Source: Streptomyces qinzhouensis (GTDB lineage Bacteria > Actinomycetota > Actinomycetes > Streptomycetales > Streptomycetaceae). From it: a DNA stretch of 64,000 nucleotides. Below are positions 46,085-54,631 of the stretch, in pieces. The stretch is from the NCBI RefSeq assembly GCF_007856155.1, contig NZ_CP042266.1, forward strand, positions 2,480,001 through 2,544,000. The letters run 5' to 3'. Every line of letters starts with the position of its first letter. Positions within the stretch are counted from its first letter, which is position 1. A program made the position numbers and the translations under genes. The notes under the pieces were generated by a model that was given only the letters and a program-made list of their open reading frames with translations, searched no databases and was not told the origin of the DNA.

Positions 46085-46306
46085 GTGCCTGAAGACATCC
46101 ACGTGGGCGGTCTCGCCTACGACACCGTGAACAAGTGCATCGGCGTCGTCATGGACACATACGGCGGTCGAATCGCACTCCGCCCGCCCGCCGGCGGTTG
46201 CGAGTGGGACGTACGCAGAGAAGACGTACGACCGGCCACCGTGTTCGACCGAATTCGAGCCGAACTGGCCGACGTGAACGCACAGAGCAGCAAAGGTATG
46301 CCGTGA
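46085..46306 (+). CDS. Small hypothetical protein, first of a coupled series
   Basis: This protein is 73 residues: PEDIHVGGLAYDTVNKCIGV, VMDTYGGRIALRPPAGGCEW and RREDVRPATVFDRIRAELAD. It looks like a small beta-barrel-like soluble protein. I chose the GTG at 46085 because GGAGAGG lies 7 bp upstream; an ATG two codons earlier overlaps that site. Its stop overlaps the next start. It is divergent from the XRE regulator, as in many Streptomyces copies of this pair. Confidence 0.7.
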   Translation: MPEDIHVGGLAYDTVNKCIGVVMDTYGGRIALRPPAGGCEWDVRREDVRPATVFDRIRAELADVNAQSSKGMP

Positions 46307-46530
46307 CCTGGACGTTGAAACGCGTGCCGACATTGCCCGTTCTCGCGCATATGACCTGTGAGTCGGGGACCCCGCCCTGTCGGGCCGAGCCCTCGGCCGG
46401 GGCCGGTCAACTGACGGCCGGTGAGGTCGCTTCGTGGGCGCGAGAGCATGTACTGACCACCGGGCATACCGATTTCGAGTTGCTCGTGTCCAGCTATGTG
46501 CGGTGGGAGAGCAGCGGGGACGTCTCGTGA
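46303..46530 (+). CDS. Small hypothetical protein
   Basis: This protein is 75 residues starting at GTG within a GTGA overlap. It contains MTCESGTPPCRAEPSAGAGQ, with two cysteines four residues plus apart, then LTAGEVASWAREHVLTTGHT and FELLVSSYVRWE. It resembles small proteins found beside XRE/DUF397 pairs but I cannot name it. It is coupled to both neighbours by 4-bp overlaps. Confidence 0.65.
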   Translation: MTWTLKRVPTLPVLAHMTCESGTPPCRAEPSAGAGQLTAGEVASWAREHVLTTGHTDFELLVSSYVRWESSGDVS

Positions 46531-46964
46531 ACGCTCCTGCCACCCCCGGCTACGGTGCGGCTGTGCTTCTCTCCGGGCCGCACCTCCGCTGGTTTCCGCG
46601 TGCGGTGTTCAGCAGTCCGTACCCGAGACGTGTGTTCCGGTGGCTCCGGGGGCAGGCGCTGAGCCTTGCCGACCGGCTCGACCCGGACCCGGCACAGGTG
46701 ACGTGGGCATCCGTACTGCACCCCGAGCCGGCCACCCGGTACAGCGGTATCGCGGACGTGCCGTGGGCGCTGCGCGCGTGGGCGGCGAACGGTGCGAACC
46801 GGAGAGACGAACGCCGACTTGCGGCAGGGATCCCCGTCTTCATGCTCCGGGCGGACCGCACCGGGTCGTATGCGTTCATCGCATGGCCCGTCGGACCCGG
46901 CACTACCCCACCGGACGATGCGCTGCGGTGGCTCTCGGCAGCCGGATACGAGTGGTCACAGTGA
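46527..46964 (+). CDS. Hypothetical protein
   Basis: This 145-residue protein starts at GTG in a GTGA overlap. It contains LLSGPHLRWFPRAVFSSPYP, VPWALRAWAANGANRRDERR and YAFIAWPVGPGTTPPDDALR. No domain or catalytic motif is recognised. It is coupled to the Nudix gene by another GTGA overlap, so it belongs to the same transcript. Confidence 0.6.
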   Translation: MNAPATPGYGAAVLLSGPHLRWFPRAVFSSPYPRRVFRWLRGQALSLADRLDPDPAQVTWASVLHPEPATRYSGIADVPWALRAWAANGANRRDERRLAAGIPVFMLRADRTGSYAFIAWPVGPGTTPPDDALRWLSAAGYEWSQ

Positions 46965-47386
46965 CGCGGGAGAGCGACCACACCGTAGCCGTCGCCGTGG
47001 CTGTCATCGTCCGGCCCGTGGACGGGCGGATCGTGCTGGTGCGCCGCCGTGTCCCGGAAAGCGAGCTCGTGTGGCAGTTTCCCGGCGGGAAGGTGGAGCC
47101 GGGAGAGGCCCCGGAGGCCGCGGCGGTTCGGGAGACCCGGGAGGAAATCGGGCTGACCGTGGTCGATCGGGCGCGGATCGGGGCCCGTATCCATCCGCTG
47201 ACCGGCCGCCGGATCGTCTACATCGCCTGCGACGTCGTGTCCGGCGTCGCCCAAGTCACCGCCCCTCGGGAGATCGCCTACACGGCCTGGATCCCGCCCT
47301 CCCGTCTCGACACCTACGCCCCCGGCGTCTATGAGCCGGTCCGGCAGTACCTCAGCATCACCGCTCCCGGAAGGAAGTCACCATGA
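46961..47386 (+). CDS. Nudix hydrolase
   Basis: This 141-residue protein has a complete Nudix box GKVEPGEAPEAAAVRETREE followed by IGL, and an upstream strand VAVIVRPVDGRIVLVRRRVP. It resembles MutT-type (d)NTP pyrophosphohydrolases, cleaving a nucleoside diphosphate linked to another group. It starts at GTG in a GTGA overlap and ends overlapping the methyltransferase gene by ATGA. Substrate unknown. Confidence 0.9.
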   Translation: MTRESDHTVAVAVAVIVRPVDGRIVLVRRRVPESELVWQFPGGKVEPGEAPEAAAVRETREEIGLTVVDRARIGARIHPLTGRRIVYIACDVVSGVAQVTAPREIAYTAWIPPSRLDTYAPGVYEPVRQYLSITAPGRKSP

Positions 47387-48528
47387 CCGCATGGAATTGG
47401 GAAACCAGGGCTGGAGCCCTCGCGGACCGGGTGACCGACCCGGATTCGCGGTGGCTCGCTCCCTTGGCGGTCGTGCCCCGTCACCGACTGGTCCCCCGCT
47501 GGTGGGAGCGGGACCACGACGGGCGCTGGGCGCTGCGGATCGGTTCGGACGACCCTGTCGCCTGGATGGACGCCGCCTACGGGGACCAGTCCTTGGTCAC
47601 CAGGGTGGGCACCCTCCACGCGGACCACGCCGAGCCCGACGACCACCCCGAGGGGCGCCCCACATCATCGGCGACCATGCCGAGCCTGGTCGTCTCGATG
47701 CTGCGGTACGCCCGGCTCGGAGCCGGTCTGGATGTTCTCGACGTCGGCACCGGGGCGGGCGGTCTCGCCGCCTATGCCGCCACCCGGTTCGGGGCACGGC
47801 ACGTCACCAGTCTTGACGTAGACCCCTATCTCACCGGCGCGGCGGCGGAACGGCTCTCCGGGCTCGGGCTGAAGCCCGGGTTCCGCACCCAGGACGCGAC
47901 GACGGAAATCACCGGGACGTACGACCGGATCATCGCCACGGTCGGCATGCCACCGGGTCCAGGACTCCGGCCCCTGCTCGGCGCACTCCACCCGGGCGGA
48001 CGCCTTGTCACCGCGCTGGATCGCATGGGCGTGATCATCACCGGGTGGAAACGTGCAGACGGTGATGTGGTGGGAACCGTCGAACGGACGCCCGCCGGGT
48101 TCATGCCGGCCCGCTCGGGAGCCGACTACGGACCAACGCCCGACTTCGCCGTAGCGGAGGCTGCTGACGGACAGTCCGTCAGCACCGGCCGGTATCCGGT
48201 GCTCGACATCCCGAACACCTGGGAGTTGCGGTCGATGCTGGAACTCGCCGCCCCCGGTGTGGAGGCCACCTTCCACGAGCAGGGGCGGACCCGCACTGCC
48301 TGTCTGATCCACCCGGACGGTTCATGGGCCCGGGCATCCGCCGAGTGGACCGACCCGCCCACCGTGCAGCAGAGCGGCCCCCGAAGGCTGTGGGACGTCC
48401 TCGAACACATCCGGACCCGGCTGAACATCGAGGGCAGCCTGCCGTTGCTCGGAGCACGCGTCCGGATCACACCGGATGGCGTCTGCCACTTCTCCCGAGG
48501 CCAGTGGAGAGCAGCCATCGGCGCATGA
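47383..48528 (+). CDS. PCMT/PIMT-like O-methyltransferase with C-terminal extension
   Basis: This 381-residue protein belongs to the protein-L-isoaspartate methyltransferase superfamily. The SAM-binding motif I is GLDVLDVGTGAGGLAAYAAT, with HVTSLDVDPYL (motif post-I) and YDRIIATVGMPPGPGLRPLL (motif II). About 110 C-terminal residues beyond the core (LEHIRTRLNIEGSLPLLGAR and similar) recall the tailed PCMTs of actinobacterial RiPP clusters. No precursor peptide was seen next to it. It is the fifth gene of the coupled series, with a terminator-like hairpin 30 bp downstream. Protein repair is an alternative role. Confidence 0.82.
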   Translation: MTAWNWETRAGALADRVTDPDSRWLAPLAVVPRHRLVPRWWERDHDGRWALRIGSDDPVAWMDAAYGDQSLVTRVGTLHADHAEPDDHPEGRPTSSATMPSLVVSMLRYARLGAGLDVLDVGTGAGGLAAYAATRFGARHVTSLDVDPYLTGAAAERLSGLGLKPGFRTQDATTEITGTYDRIIATVGMPPGPGLRPLLGALHPGGRLVTALDRMGVIITGWKRADGDVVGTVERTPAGFMPARSGADYGPTPDFAVAEAADGQSVSTGRYPVLDIPNTWELRSMLELAAPGVEATFHEQGRTRTACLIHPDGSWARASAEWTDPPTVQQSGPRRLWDVLEHIRTRLNIEGSLPLLGARVRITPDGVCHFSRGQWRAAIGA

Positions 48529-48557
48529 CAGCCCCACTCCGGGCCACCACTGAAAAC

Positions 48558-48593
48558 GCCCCGAGCGACCGGGCCTAATCGGTCACTCGGGGC
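48558..48593 (+). terminator. Hairpin after the methyltransferase gene
   Basis: GCCCCGAGCGACCG (48558-48571) pairs with 48580-48593 with one mismatch around an 8-nt loop. It could terminate or attenuate the coupled operon before the next small gene. Confidence 0.65.
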
Positions 48594-48627
48594 TCCGACC
48601 GAACAGCTTCACAGGAGCTGAACGACC

Positions 48628-48933
48628 ATGCGCGACTCTATCGCCCGCGCCCTCGCATGGGTGCTGTCCCTCTTCTTCCCCGCCCGGGGCCGACACCGCG
48701 CCCCCAAACCGTCCACACCGGTCATCATCTGCGCCCCCCTCCTCGCCCGGACCATGCCCGTCCCCGAGAGGCTCAGCATCCCGCCGTACACGGATACGTG
48801 TTCCGCTCGCCAGGAGCAGGAGGAACAACGGCGTCGGGAACGCCGTACCGCACTCGCCTTCGCGGTCATCGGTATCGACTACCCATACGTCGCCGAGGGC
48901 GTTCACCAGGTCACGACGGGGGTAGCCGCATGA
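48628..48933 (+). CDS. Small hypothetical protein
   Basis: This protein is 101 residues with AGGAG upstream of the ATG. It begins MRDSIARALAWVLSLFFPAR, an amphipathic/hydrophobic N-terminal helix. RERRTALAFAVIGIDYPYVA near the C terminus is a second distinctive stretch. It overlaps the next gene by ATGA. The sequence type recurs in Streptomyces accessory loci, from memory, but function is unknown. Confidence 0.65.
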   Translation: MRDSIARALAWVLSLFFPARGRHRAPKPSTPVIICAPLLARTMPVPERLSIPPYTDTCSARQEQEEQRRRERRTALAFAVIGIDYPYVAEGVHQVTTGVAA

Positions 48934-49127
48934 CCCGCGAGGGACTGCTCACCAGCGCGCCGGAACCGTTCACCGCACCCTGTGTCCACTGCGGACGCAC
49001 CACCACCGCACCGGTTGTCGTTGGAGTCACCGAGCGCGCCAGCGGACCCCCGATGGTCCAGTACGCGTGCCCCCAGGACGCCGCACGATACGGCGCCGGA
49101 CCGTCACCTGAGGACGAGATCGGGTAG
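48930..49127 (+). CDS. Small cysteine-motif protein
   Basis: This protein is 65 residues. CVHCGRTTTAPVVVGVTERA with a later Cys in YACPQDAARYG suggests a tiny zinc-ribbon-like fold, though the fourth ligand is unclear. It is translationally coupled to the preceding gene by an ATGA overlap. Function unknown. Confidence 0.65.
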   Translation: MTREGLLTSAPEPFTAPCVHCGRTTTAPVVVGVTERASGPPMVQYACPQDAARYGAGPSPEDEIG

Positions 49128-49264
49128 TTCCCGGACAGTGACCAGCTCCGTTCGGCCTCGCACCGGACGGGCCTCCCGCTGATCCCCTCTGAGCGGGTCT
49201 TCGGCTGCTTCGTCGTTCCTTCGGGAGAACAGGGCCGCACCGGCTGTGGCCACCCCGGTCGGGC

Positions 49265-50629
49265 TCAGTCGTTCTGCGGCGGAACCCCGGGGCGGAACTC
49301 CACCAGCGGGCCGTAGGAGTAGCGCTTGCCGTTGACGCTGTCGCCGGTGGCGGTGTTGCCGGTGACCACAACGTCCGTCACCTTCGAGTCAAACCCGCCT
49401 TCGCTCACCGAGTTGATCCGCACCGCGTGACGCGTGACGCCCGCCGCGCTACGCGCCAGCGTCACCGTGTTGCCGGTGATCTCCACCCCGTTCAGGGGGT
49501 TCGCGGCGACGGGTACCGGCGGCTGAACCGGTGTCTTCGCCGTCATCGGGCTGACGTAGACGCCGCCGCACCCCCTGTTGACCGTGTTCCCCCGGATGAC
49601 CAGGGCGGTGGTGTTCATGGGGCCGATGGCGTCCCACTTGGCGTCGTCCACCACATTGCCCTCGATCAGCACGCGGGCGTGCACCTGACCGGCCTTCTGG
49701 CCGCCGGTGTGCGAGCCGATCAGCTTGGCCCAGGAGGGCTGGGAACCGGAGGCGGCCACGTGGTTGCGCAGGACCCGCACGTCCACGGTCGGCGTGCCGT
49801 CGGCCGCACCCGCCCAGGTGTTGCTCGTGCTCGGCAGGTCGAGCTGGACGGCCTCGCCCTGCCAGAGCCCCGCGGTCGGGTTCTCGACCCAGCCCTTGAA
49901 GAAGGAGTCCTGGACCACGGCACGCCGTACGGCGTTGAGTTCGACCGCGTGCCACCACTTGACGTTGTAGACCGTGACGCCCTCGATCTCGATGTCCTGG
50001 GTGTGGATGAAGGTGAGGGCGTTCATCGGCGGAGCCTTGTCGGCGCGGGCACGCGCGGCCCCCGTGTCCTCCCACACGTACGCGGAGATGGGGTCCCACT
50101 CGCCGCCCTTGATCTTGATGTTGCCGGGTGCGGCGTACCCCTTGGTGGTCGCTGCGGGCACGTGATTGATCAGCATTGTGGCGGCCTTGGCGCCGCTGAC
50201 CTCGGGCGCCGTGAACATCCCCTGCCCGTCGACCTGGTACACGGGCGTGGGCGAGTGGTCGTTCGTCTTGTCCAGCTTGTACTCCCGGCCGGCCGTCCCG
50301 AACTTGGCGACGAAGCGGGCGCCCGTCGCGTCCAGGAGGGTATTGCCCCCGATGACGAGGGTGTTGAGGAGCGTGTAGGTCGGTACGCCCGCGTACCCGG
50401 CCTTCACGATGATCCGCCCCGCGCTGTCGACACCGTCCGGACCCGCGATCCCGGCCGCCGCGTCGTCCAGCGCCTTGCGCAGCCTGCGTACGTGAGCCGC
50501 CTCGCCCGGCACGGACGGATTCACGCCCGCCGCGGTGGCCTGCGCGGCCGTGTGCACACCCCCGGATGCGGAGGCCACCCCGACCACCGCTCCACCGCGG
50601 AGCACACTCCGCCGACTGATCCCTGTCAT
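49265..50629 (-). CDS. Tat-exported right-handed beta-helix protein
   Basis: The protein is 454 residues from the ATG at 50629. It begins TGISRRSVLRGGAVVGVASA, a twin-arginine signal peptide, so a folded protein is exported. The body repeats parallel beta-helix coils: IEIEGVTVYNVKWWHAVELN, VRVLRNHVAASGSQPSWAK, ARVLIEGNVVDDAKWDAIG and VEITGNTVTLARSAAGVTRH. This is the fold of pectate lyases, rhamnogalacturonases and other polysaccharide enzymes, but I cannot see a diagnostic catalytic set. It lies on the same strand as the lasso genes, 190 bp downstream of the methyltransferase. A link to the peptide is unproven. Confidence 0.78.
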   Translation of the reverse strand: MTGISRRSVLRGGAVVGVASASGGVHTAAQATAAGVNPSVPGEAAHVRRLRKALDDAAAGIAGPDGVDSAGRIIVKAGYAGVPTYTLLNTLVIGGNTLLDATGARFVAKFGTAGREYKLDKTNDHSPTPVYQVDGQGMFTAPEVSGAKAATMLINHVPAATTKGYAAPGNIKIKGGEWDPISAYVWEDTGAARARADKAPPMNALTFIHTQDIEIEGVTVYNVKWWHAVELNAVRRAVVQDSFFKGWVENPTAGLWQGEAVQLDLPSTSNTWAGAADGTPTVDVRVLRNHVAASGSQPSWAKLIGSHTGGQKAGQVHARVLIEGNVVDDAKWDAIGPMNTTALVIRGNTVNRGCGGVYVSPMTAKTPVQPPVPVAANPLNGVEITGNTVTLARSAAGVTRHAVRINSVSEGGFDSKVTDVVVTGNTATGDSVNGKRYSYGPLVEFRPGVPPQND

Positions 50630-50819
50630 GGTCCCCGCCCCGTCTCGTCCACCGGCCGCCCAATGTGAACAGTCTTGCGAATACAGTACGGTTCGGCGGC
50701 GCGAGCGGCCGCCGCTGTGCGACATCCGGTGAGTTCCCATGAAGTCCTTGGAGAACATCCAAACGACCCCAGGACCGGGCCCCGGCAGCGCCCGTCGGGG
50801 CCGGTGGGGCGGGTGCCGG

Positions 50820-51845
50820 CTACGGGGTCAGCCGGAGGTTCCACCCGTCGGCGCCTTGGCCGTCGTCATAGCGAACCAAGGTGGTCCGGTGGGTTTCGGG
50901 TGCGGGTCGCCCGGCGTCTTCCCATGCGCTGAGCCAGCCGCGCAGGGCGGTGAGGGAGGGGGAGTCGACGGTGTCGGCGAGGACGGTGGCGTCCTGCTGG
51001 ATGACGGCGGCCGTGGTCGGGGTGGAGTGGCCGAGCGCCCACAGGTCCGGGTTGAGTCCGGCCATGGTCAGCTGTGGGCCGGCGGTGGCCGCCGCCCAGG
51101 TCCGCCAGGACGGCCAGTCGAGCTTGGGGCCGTCGTAGGGCTCGGTGTGCGCGTTATTCAGCAGCCGGTCCAGAGTGGTGCGGGCGCCGGTGTGGAGGTC
51201 GTCGTCGCCCTCGCGCCAGGCAACGGAGATCCAGGACGGTGCGGGAACACGGTTCTCCCAGTCGATCCAGCGGCCGGGCAGGTCGAGATCGGTCTTCGGA
51301 GAGGTGGTGGCCTCGATGTACCCGCCGTTGAACACGGCCTCCACGGACGGCTGGCAGCCACTCACCCGGATCTTGGCGACGAGGGTCATGTTGGGCACGG
51401 CCGCGATGGGCAGCGGGGCGACGATCAGGCCTCCGTCGGCGGTCTGGTCGACCCACGCCCGAGGCAGCAGCGGCGGGGTGCACCAGGCCACGATCCGGTC
51501 GTACGGGGCCCGGTCGGCGAACCCCGCGGTGCCGTCGGCGGTGTGGCAGCGGATGTTGCCGACGCCGCGCTGGTGGTGGATGAGGCCGGCCCACCGCACC
51601 AGGTAGTCGTCGATGTCGAGACTGGTCACCGTGCCCTGCGGGCCGACAAGGTGAGCAAGGAGGGCGCCGGAGTAGCCGGAGCCGGTGCCGAACTCGGCGA
51701 CGTTCATATCCGGGCGGACATCCAGGGTGGTGAGTTCGCGGTGGATCACCTTGGGGTTGGAGCGGTGCGGGGTGGCACCGCGGCCTTCGTGGTGGGTGTA
51801 GTGGCGTTCGGGAACGGTCTCGGCGGCCAGGGCGACAGGGGGCAC
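50820..51845 (-). CDS. Lasso-cluster PIMT-like methyltransferase (aspartimide-forming type)
   Basis: The protein is 341 residues from the GTG at 51845, which has AAGGAG 5 bp upstream; the longer open frame reads through the B2 gene. The SAM motif is VAEFGTGSGYSGALLAHL at about residues 49-66, then GTVTSLDIDDYLV and YDRIVAWCTPPLLPRAW. A C-terminal domain of about 130 residues follows the methyltransferase core. PIMT homologues in lasso clusters methylate an Asp in the macrolactam ring, which then closes to an aspartimide (cellulonodin-2 and lihuanodin). The precursor here has Asp6-Thr7 in its ring, so the same role is inferred. A C-terminal carboxyl methyltransferase role is less likely. Confidence 0.82.
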   Translation of the reverse strand: MPPVALAAETVPERHYTHHEGRGATPHRSNPKVIHRELTTLDVRPDMNVAEFGTGSGYSGALLAHLVGPQGTVTSLDIDDYLVRWAGLIHHQRGVGNIRCHTADGTAGFADRAPYDRIVAWCTPPLLPRAWVDQTADGGLIVAPLPIAAVPNMTLVAKIRVSGCQPSVEAVFNGGYIEATTSPKTDLDLPGRWIDWENRVPAPSWISVAWREGDDDLHTGARTTLDRLLNNAHTEPYDGPKLDWPSWRTWAAATAGPQLTMAGLNPDLWALGHSTPTTAAVIQQDATVLADTVDSPSLTALRGWLSAWEDAGRPAPETHRTTLVRYDDGQGADGWNLRLTP

Positions 51846-51925
51846 GTTCACTCCTTGGAGGGACAGGCGGGTACATGTGTGCAACTGCTCCGGGCAGGTG
51901 AAGGACACGTCCGGGGGAATGTTGG

Positions 51926-52348
51926 TCAGATCCTCAGAGCGGCGTAGTGGTGCCAGCCGCCCTCGGTGTACTCGCCAACCGGTCCGGCGCCGGGCAGTTC
52001 GGTCCAGGCGTGGTACTCGGTCGGTGGCGGCAGGAACCGGGCACCGAGGCACCAGGTCAGCTCCTGCCGCAGAAAGGCCGCCGCGAGGGCGGAACCGAGG
52101 CTCGTCTCGGCGCACGCGACACGTCCCGGCCACCACCGCCCCGCGTGCCGTACCGCGGCGACCAGAGCGTCGGCCCGTGCGGGGGTGAGCGGCCGGTGTC
52201 CGAGCCGCCTGGCCCAGCGGACGGCGCGGACGGTGTGCCGGAAGGGCAGCCGCAGCAGCACCAGGGCGAGCGCGATCCCGGCGAGGGCCGCGACGCGTTC
52301 GGGGAAGGTGCCGGTGCGAGTGGTGGAGTACGCCTCCGTGCTCGTCAC
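51926..52348 (-). CDS. Lasso peptide B2 leader peptidase (transglutaminase-like)
   Basis: The protein is 140 residues starting at GTG in a GTGA overlap with the B1 gene. It fits the lasso maturation protease: a hydrophobic helix, VAALAGIALALVLLRLPF, then the catalytic Cys79 in RVACAETSLGSALAAAFLRQ and His113 in EYHAWTELPG. The third (Asp) residue of the usual triad is not obvious after HAWTELPGAG, where a Glu is present. It removes the leader once B1 has bound it. Placement between B1 and the methyltransferase fits known lasso operons. Confidence 0.88.
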   Translation of the reverse strand: MTSTEAYSTTRTGTFPERVAALAGIALALVLLRLPFRHTVRAVRWARRLGHRPLTPARADALVAAVRHAGRWWPGRVACAETSLGSALAAAFLRQELTWCLGARFLPPPTEYHAWTELPGAGPVGEYTEGGWHHYAALRI

Positions 52349-52641
52349 CGCCACCACCCCCACCAGCAACGGCGGTGCGGGGCCGGTGCTTTCCGGGCAA
52401 GTCCGGCGGAAGTAAGGGCGTTGGAGACGGTCCGGATGTCGTCCCTGGCGTGGTCGGTGGTCAGCCGGTAGCGGGAGGCGTACTCGACGGCTGCCTGGGC
52501 GGGAGTGTTGCCCGCCAGCAGGAGCATGACCGCCGCTGCGGCGGTCGGGGTCAGGTGGGTCCACCGGCCAGTGAGCTCGTCCAGGATCGCCCCGCCCTCG
52601 TCGGTGAGGACCGGGTGGGTGCCGTCACGCAGTTGCCACAC
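52345..52641 (-). CDS. Lasso peptide B1 protein (PqqD-like RiPP recognition element)
   Basis: This 98-residue PqqD-type RRE has the winged-helix pattern GGAILDELTGRWTHLTPTAA, AVMLLLAGNTPAQAAVEYA and DHARDDIRTVSNALTSAGLA. It binds the precursor leader at its Tyr-x-x-Pro motif and delivers it to B2 and the cyclase. It begins at a GTG 17 bp inside the end of the cyclase gene and overlaps B2 by 4 bp. Confidence 0.9.
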   Translation of the reverse strand: MWQLRDGTHPVLTDEGGAILDELTGRWTHLTPTAAAAVMLLLAGNTPAQAAVEYASRYRLTTDHARDDIRTVSNALTSAGLARKAPAPHRRCWWGWWR

Positions 52642-54463
52642 GGGAGTCCACCTTTCGCCAGACGGGCGCGGGTGCCGTGTCGAGCCGGCGGAGCCAGATT
52701 TCGGCGCTGGTCACCAGGTGCAGGGCTCCTTGGGCGGTCGGCTGTCCGGCCGCGGCGCGCTTCAGCATCGCGTTGACGGGGGCTTCGGCGGCCAGTCCGA
52801 GAGCGGCGAGCCGGGAGGCGGGACCGAGCAGGTCCCGCAACTGGCCGGCGTGACGGCGCAGGCCGTCGTAGGCGAGAGCGTTGAACCCGCCCTTCGTGAC
52901 GCGGGCGAGGACGAAGCCCGGCAGGACTCCGGTGCCGGTGAACGCCGAGGCCAGCAGAGGCTTGTACCTCCCCGGTGCCCCGCGCTGTTCGGCCGGGACG
53001 GCGAGGCAGGCCCGGACGACCTCATTGTCCAGGTAGGGGGCGGCCAGCTCGATCCCGTACCCGGCCAGGGCGATCTCGCGCCATCCACCGGTGTTCGCCC
53101 CGACCCGTACGAGGTCCTGGCGGTCCACCCAGGGGGCCAGCAGTGTCGGCGGGTCCGCCAGTTCATCGGCTGCCCGGATGAGGGCGTCGGCAAGCCGACT
53201 GCGGGCCTCCGGGCTCATCCAGTCGGCCGTGGCCAGCAGCGGCGTCCAGCTCACGGGCCGCTGAGCCTGCGGCACCCAGGCCCGCACGGGACCGCGCAGG
53301 TCGGCAGCAATCTGCCGCCAGGCACCGGGGAGGGCAGTACGGCCGGCCGGGCGGGCCCGGCGAAGGGCCGTGAAGGCGGAGGTGTGCCGCAGCCGACCAT
53401 GTCCGAGCGCGTGCCGCCAGGCGTCGCGGCGCCGCCGCGTCCGCAGCAGATCCGCCAGATAGGACGACGGCGCGGACAGCAGAGCGTCCCCGGCCGCCCC
53501 CGTCAGATGGACACCGGGCACGGTGTGCCGGGCCGCGACCGCGTCCAGCACCGCCCGTTTGATCGCCGCGGTGACCGTGTAGGCGTTCGGTGCATCGGTG
53601 ACCGGCAGAGCGGCGAGGTCGTCCAGGCCCTGGTAGTACACGGTGTCCGGATTCCCGGACACCACCTGGTGGCGCAGGCCCTGGACGGTGGCCGCGGTAC
53701 GGGCCGCGTAGGTGAGGTCGTCGTCCCGCAGCCTGGGGTCGGCGAAGGTCACGGCGGTCACCGGTCCGCTGCGGGCGGCGAGGCAGGCCAGGGTGGTGGA
53801 GTCCAGACCCGCCAGGTCCGCGCTGACCGGCCGGTCGTCGATCCTGGCTGCCACCGCCTCGAAGAGTGCGGCCCGCACGACCGGACCGGCCTGGTGAAGG
53901 TCCACCGGCTCGTAGACGGCCGGTTCATAGGGCACCGTACCGGCCTCCTCGGGGCCGATCAGCAGCAGATGGCCCGGCGGGACGCGGCGCACAGTGCGGA
54001 ACAGGCTCCGCTCGCCGAGGACATCGGGTTGCCCGAAAGCCAGATGGGCGGCGAGCCCGACCGGGTCGACCGGTGCCCCGTCGAGTGAGGCGAGCGCACT
54101 GGCCGAGGTGGCCCACCAGGTCCCGGCCGCGTCCGTGCGCCAGTACACCGGGTGCTGACCGGTGAGGTCGCCGATCACCGCAAGCACCGGGCCGCTGCGT
54201 GCAATGGTCAGATAGGAGCCGGGCCAGCGGGTCAGCGCCCGCCATTTCCCGGCCCGCACCAGGGCCGGCGCGGTCGCCAGCTCGCGATCGTCGGCCCCGC
54301 ACTCGCCGATGACAGCCAGCACCGCCCGACCCTCACCAGCCGTCCTGATCCGGGCCGAGGGCCAGCCACAAGTCCATGCAGCGTCCAGGCCCGGCACCGC
54401 CCGCCCCCCGGCGGGCAGCCGGTCACAGGCGCTGTCGCCGTACCACCCCGCACTCCACCTCAT
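52625..54463 (-). CDS. Lasso peptide macrolactam synthetase (asparagine synthase-like)
   Basis: The protein is 612 residues, starting MRWSAGWYGD after AAAGGGG. It has an N-terminal glutaminase-like domain without the Cys2 nucleophile and a C-terminal asparagine-synthase domain. It would adenylate the ring Asp of the precursor and join it to Gly1. The ATP pyrophosphatase loop reads SADLAGLDSTTLACLAARSG with DLAGLDS at residues 216-222, one residue shorter than the textbook SGGxDS. Later stretches GVHLTGAAGDALLSAPSSYL and GIELAAPYLDNEVVRACLAV match lasso cyclases. The precursor gene lies just upstream. Confidence 0.9.
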   Translation of the reverse strand: MRWSAGWYGDSACDRLPAGGRAVPGLDAAWTCGWPSARIRTAGEGRAVLAVIGECGADDRELATAPALVRAGKWRALTRWPGSYLTIARSGPVLAVIGDLTGQHPVYWRTDAAGTWWATSASALASLDGAPVDPVGLAAHLAFGQPDVLGERSLFRTVRRVPPGHLLLIGPEEAGTVPYEPAVYEPVDLHQAGPVVRAALFEAVAARIDDRPVSADLAGLDSTTLACLAARSGPVTAVTFADPRLRDDDLTYAARTAATVQGLRHQVVSGNPDTVYYQGLDDLAALPVTDAPNAYTVTAAIKRAVLDAVAARHTVPGVHLTGAAGDALLSAPSSYLADLLRTRRRRDAWRHALGHGRLRHTSAFTALRRARPAGRTALPGAWRQIAADLRGPVRAWVPQAQRPVSWTPLLATADWMSPEARSRLADALIRAADELADPPTLLAPWVDRQDLVRVGANTGGWREIALAGYGIELAAPYLDNEVVRACLAVPAEQRGAPGRYKPLLASAFTGTGVLPGFVLARVTKGGFNALAYDGLRRHAGQLRDLLGPASRLAALGLAAEAPVNAMLKRAAAGQPTAQGALHLVTSAEIWLRRLDTAPAPVWRKVDSRVATA

Positions 54464-54631
54464 CTGTGCCCCTTTCCGTGCACGCACTTGCGTGGTTTCG
54501 TAGAAACGCGAAGGCGCCGGGCCGCCCGCCCCGTGTCCCAAGCACGGGAGGCGGGCAGACCCGGCGCCCTGGTGGCGCCGGAGCCGGTCCATGGCTCAAG
54601 GTTTCCTTCCCGGCCCCGGCGGATCAGAAGG

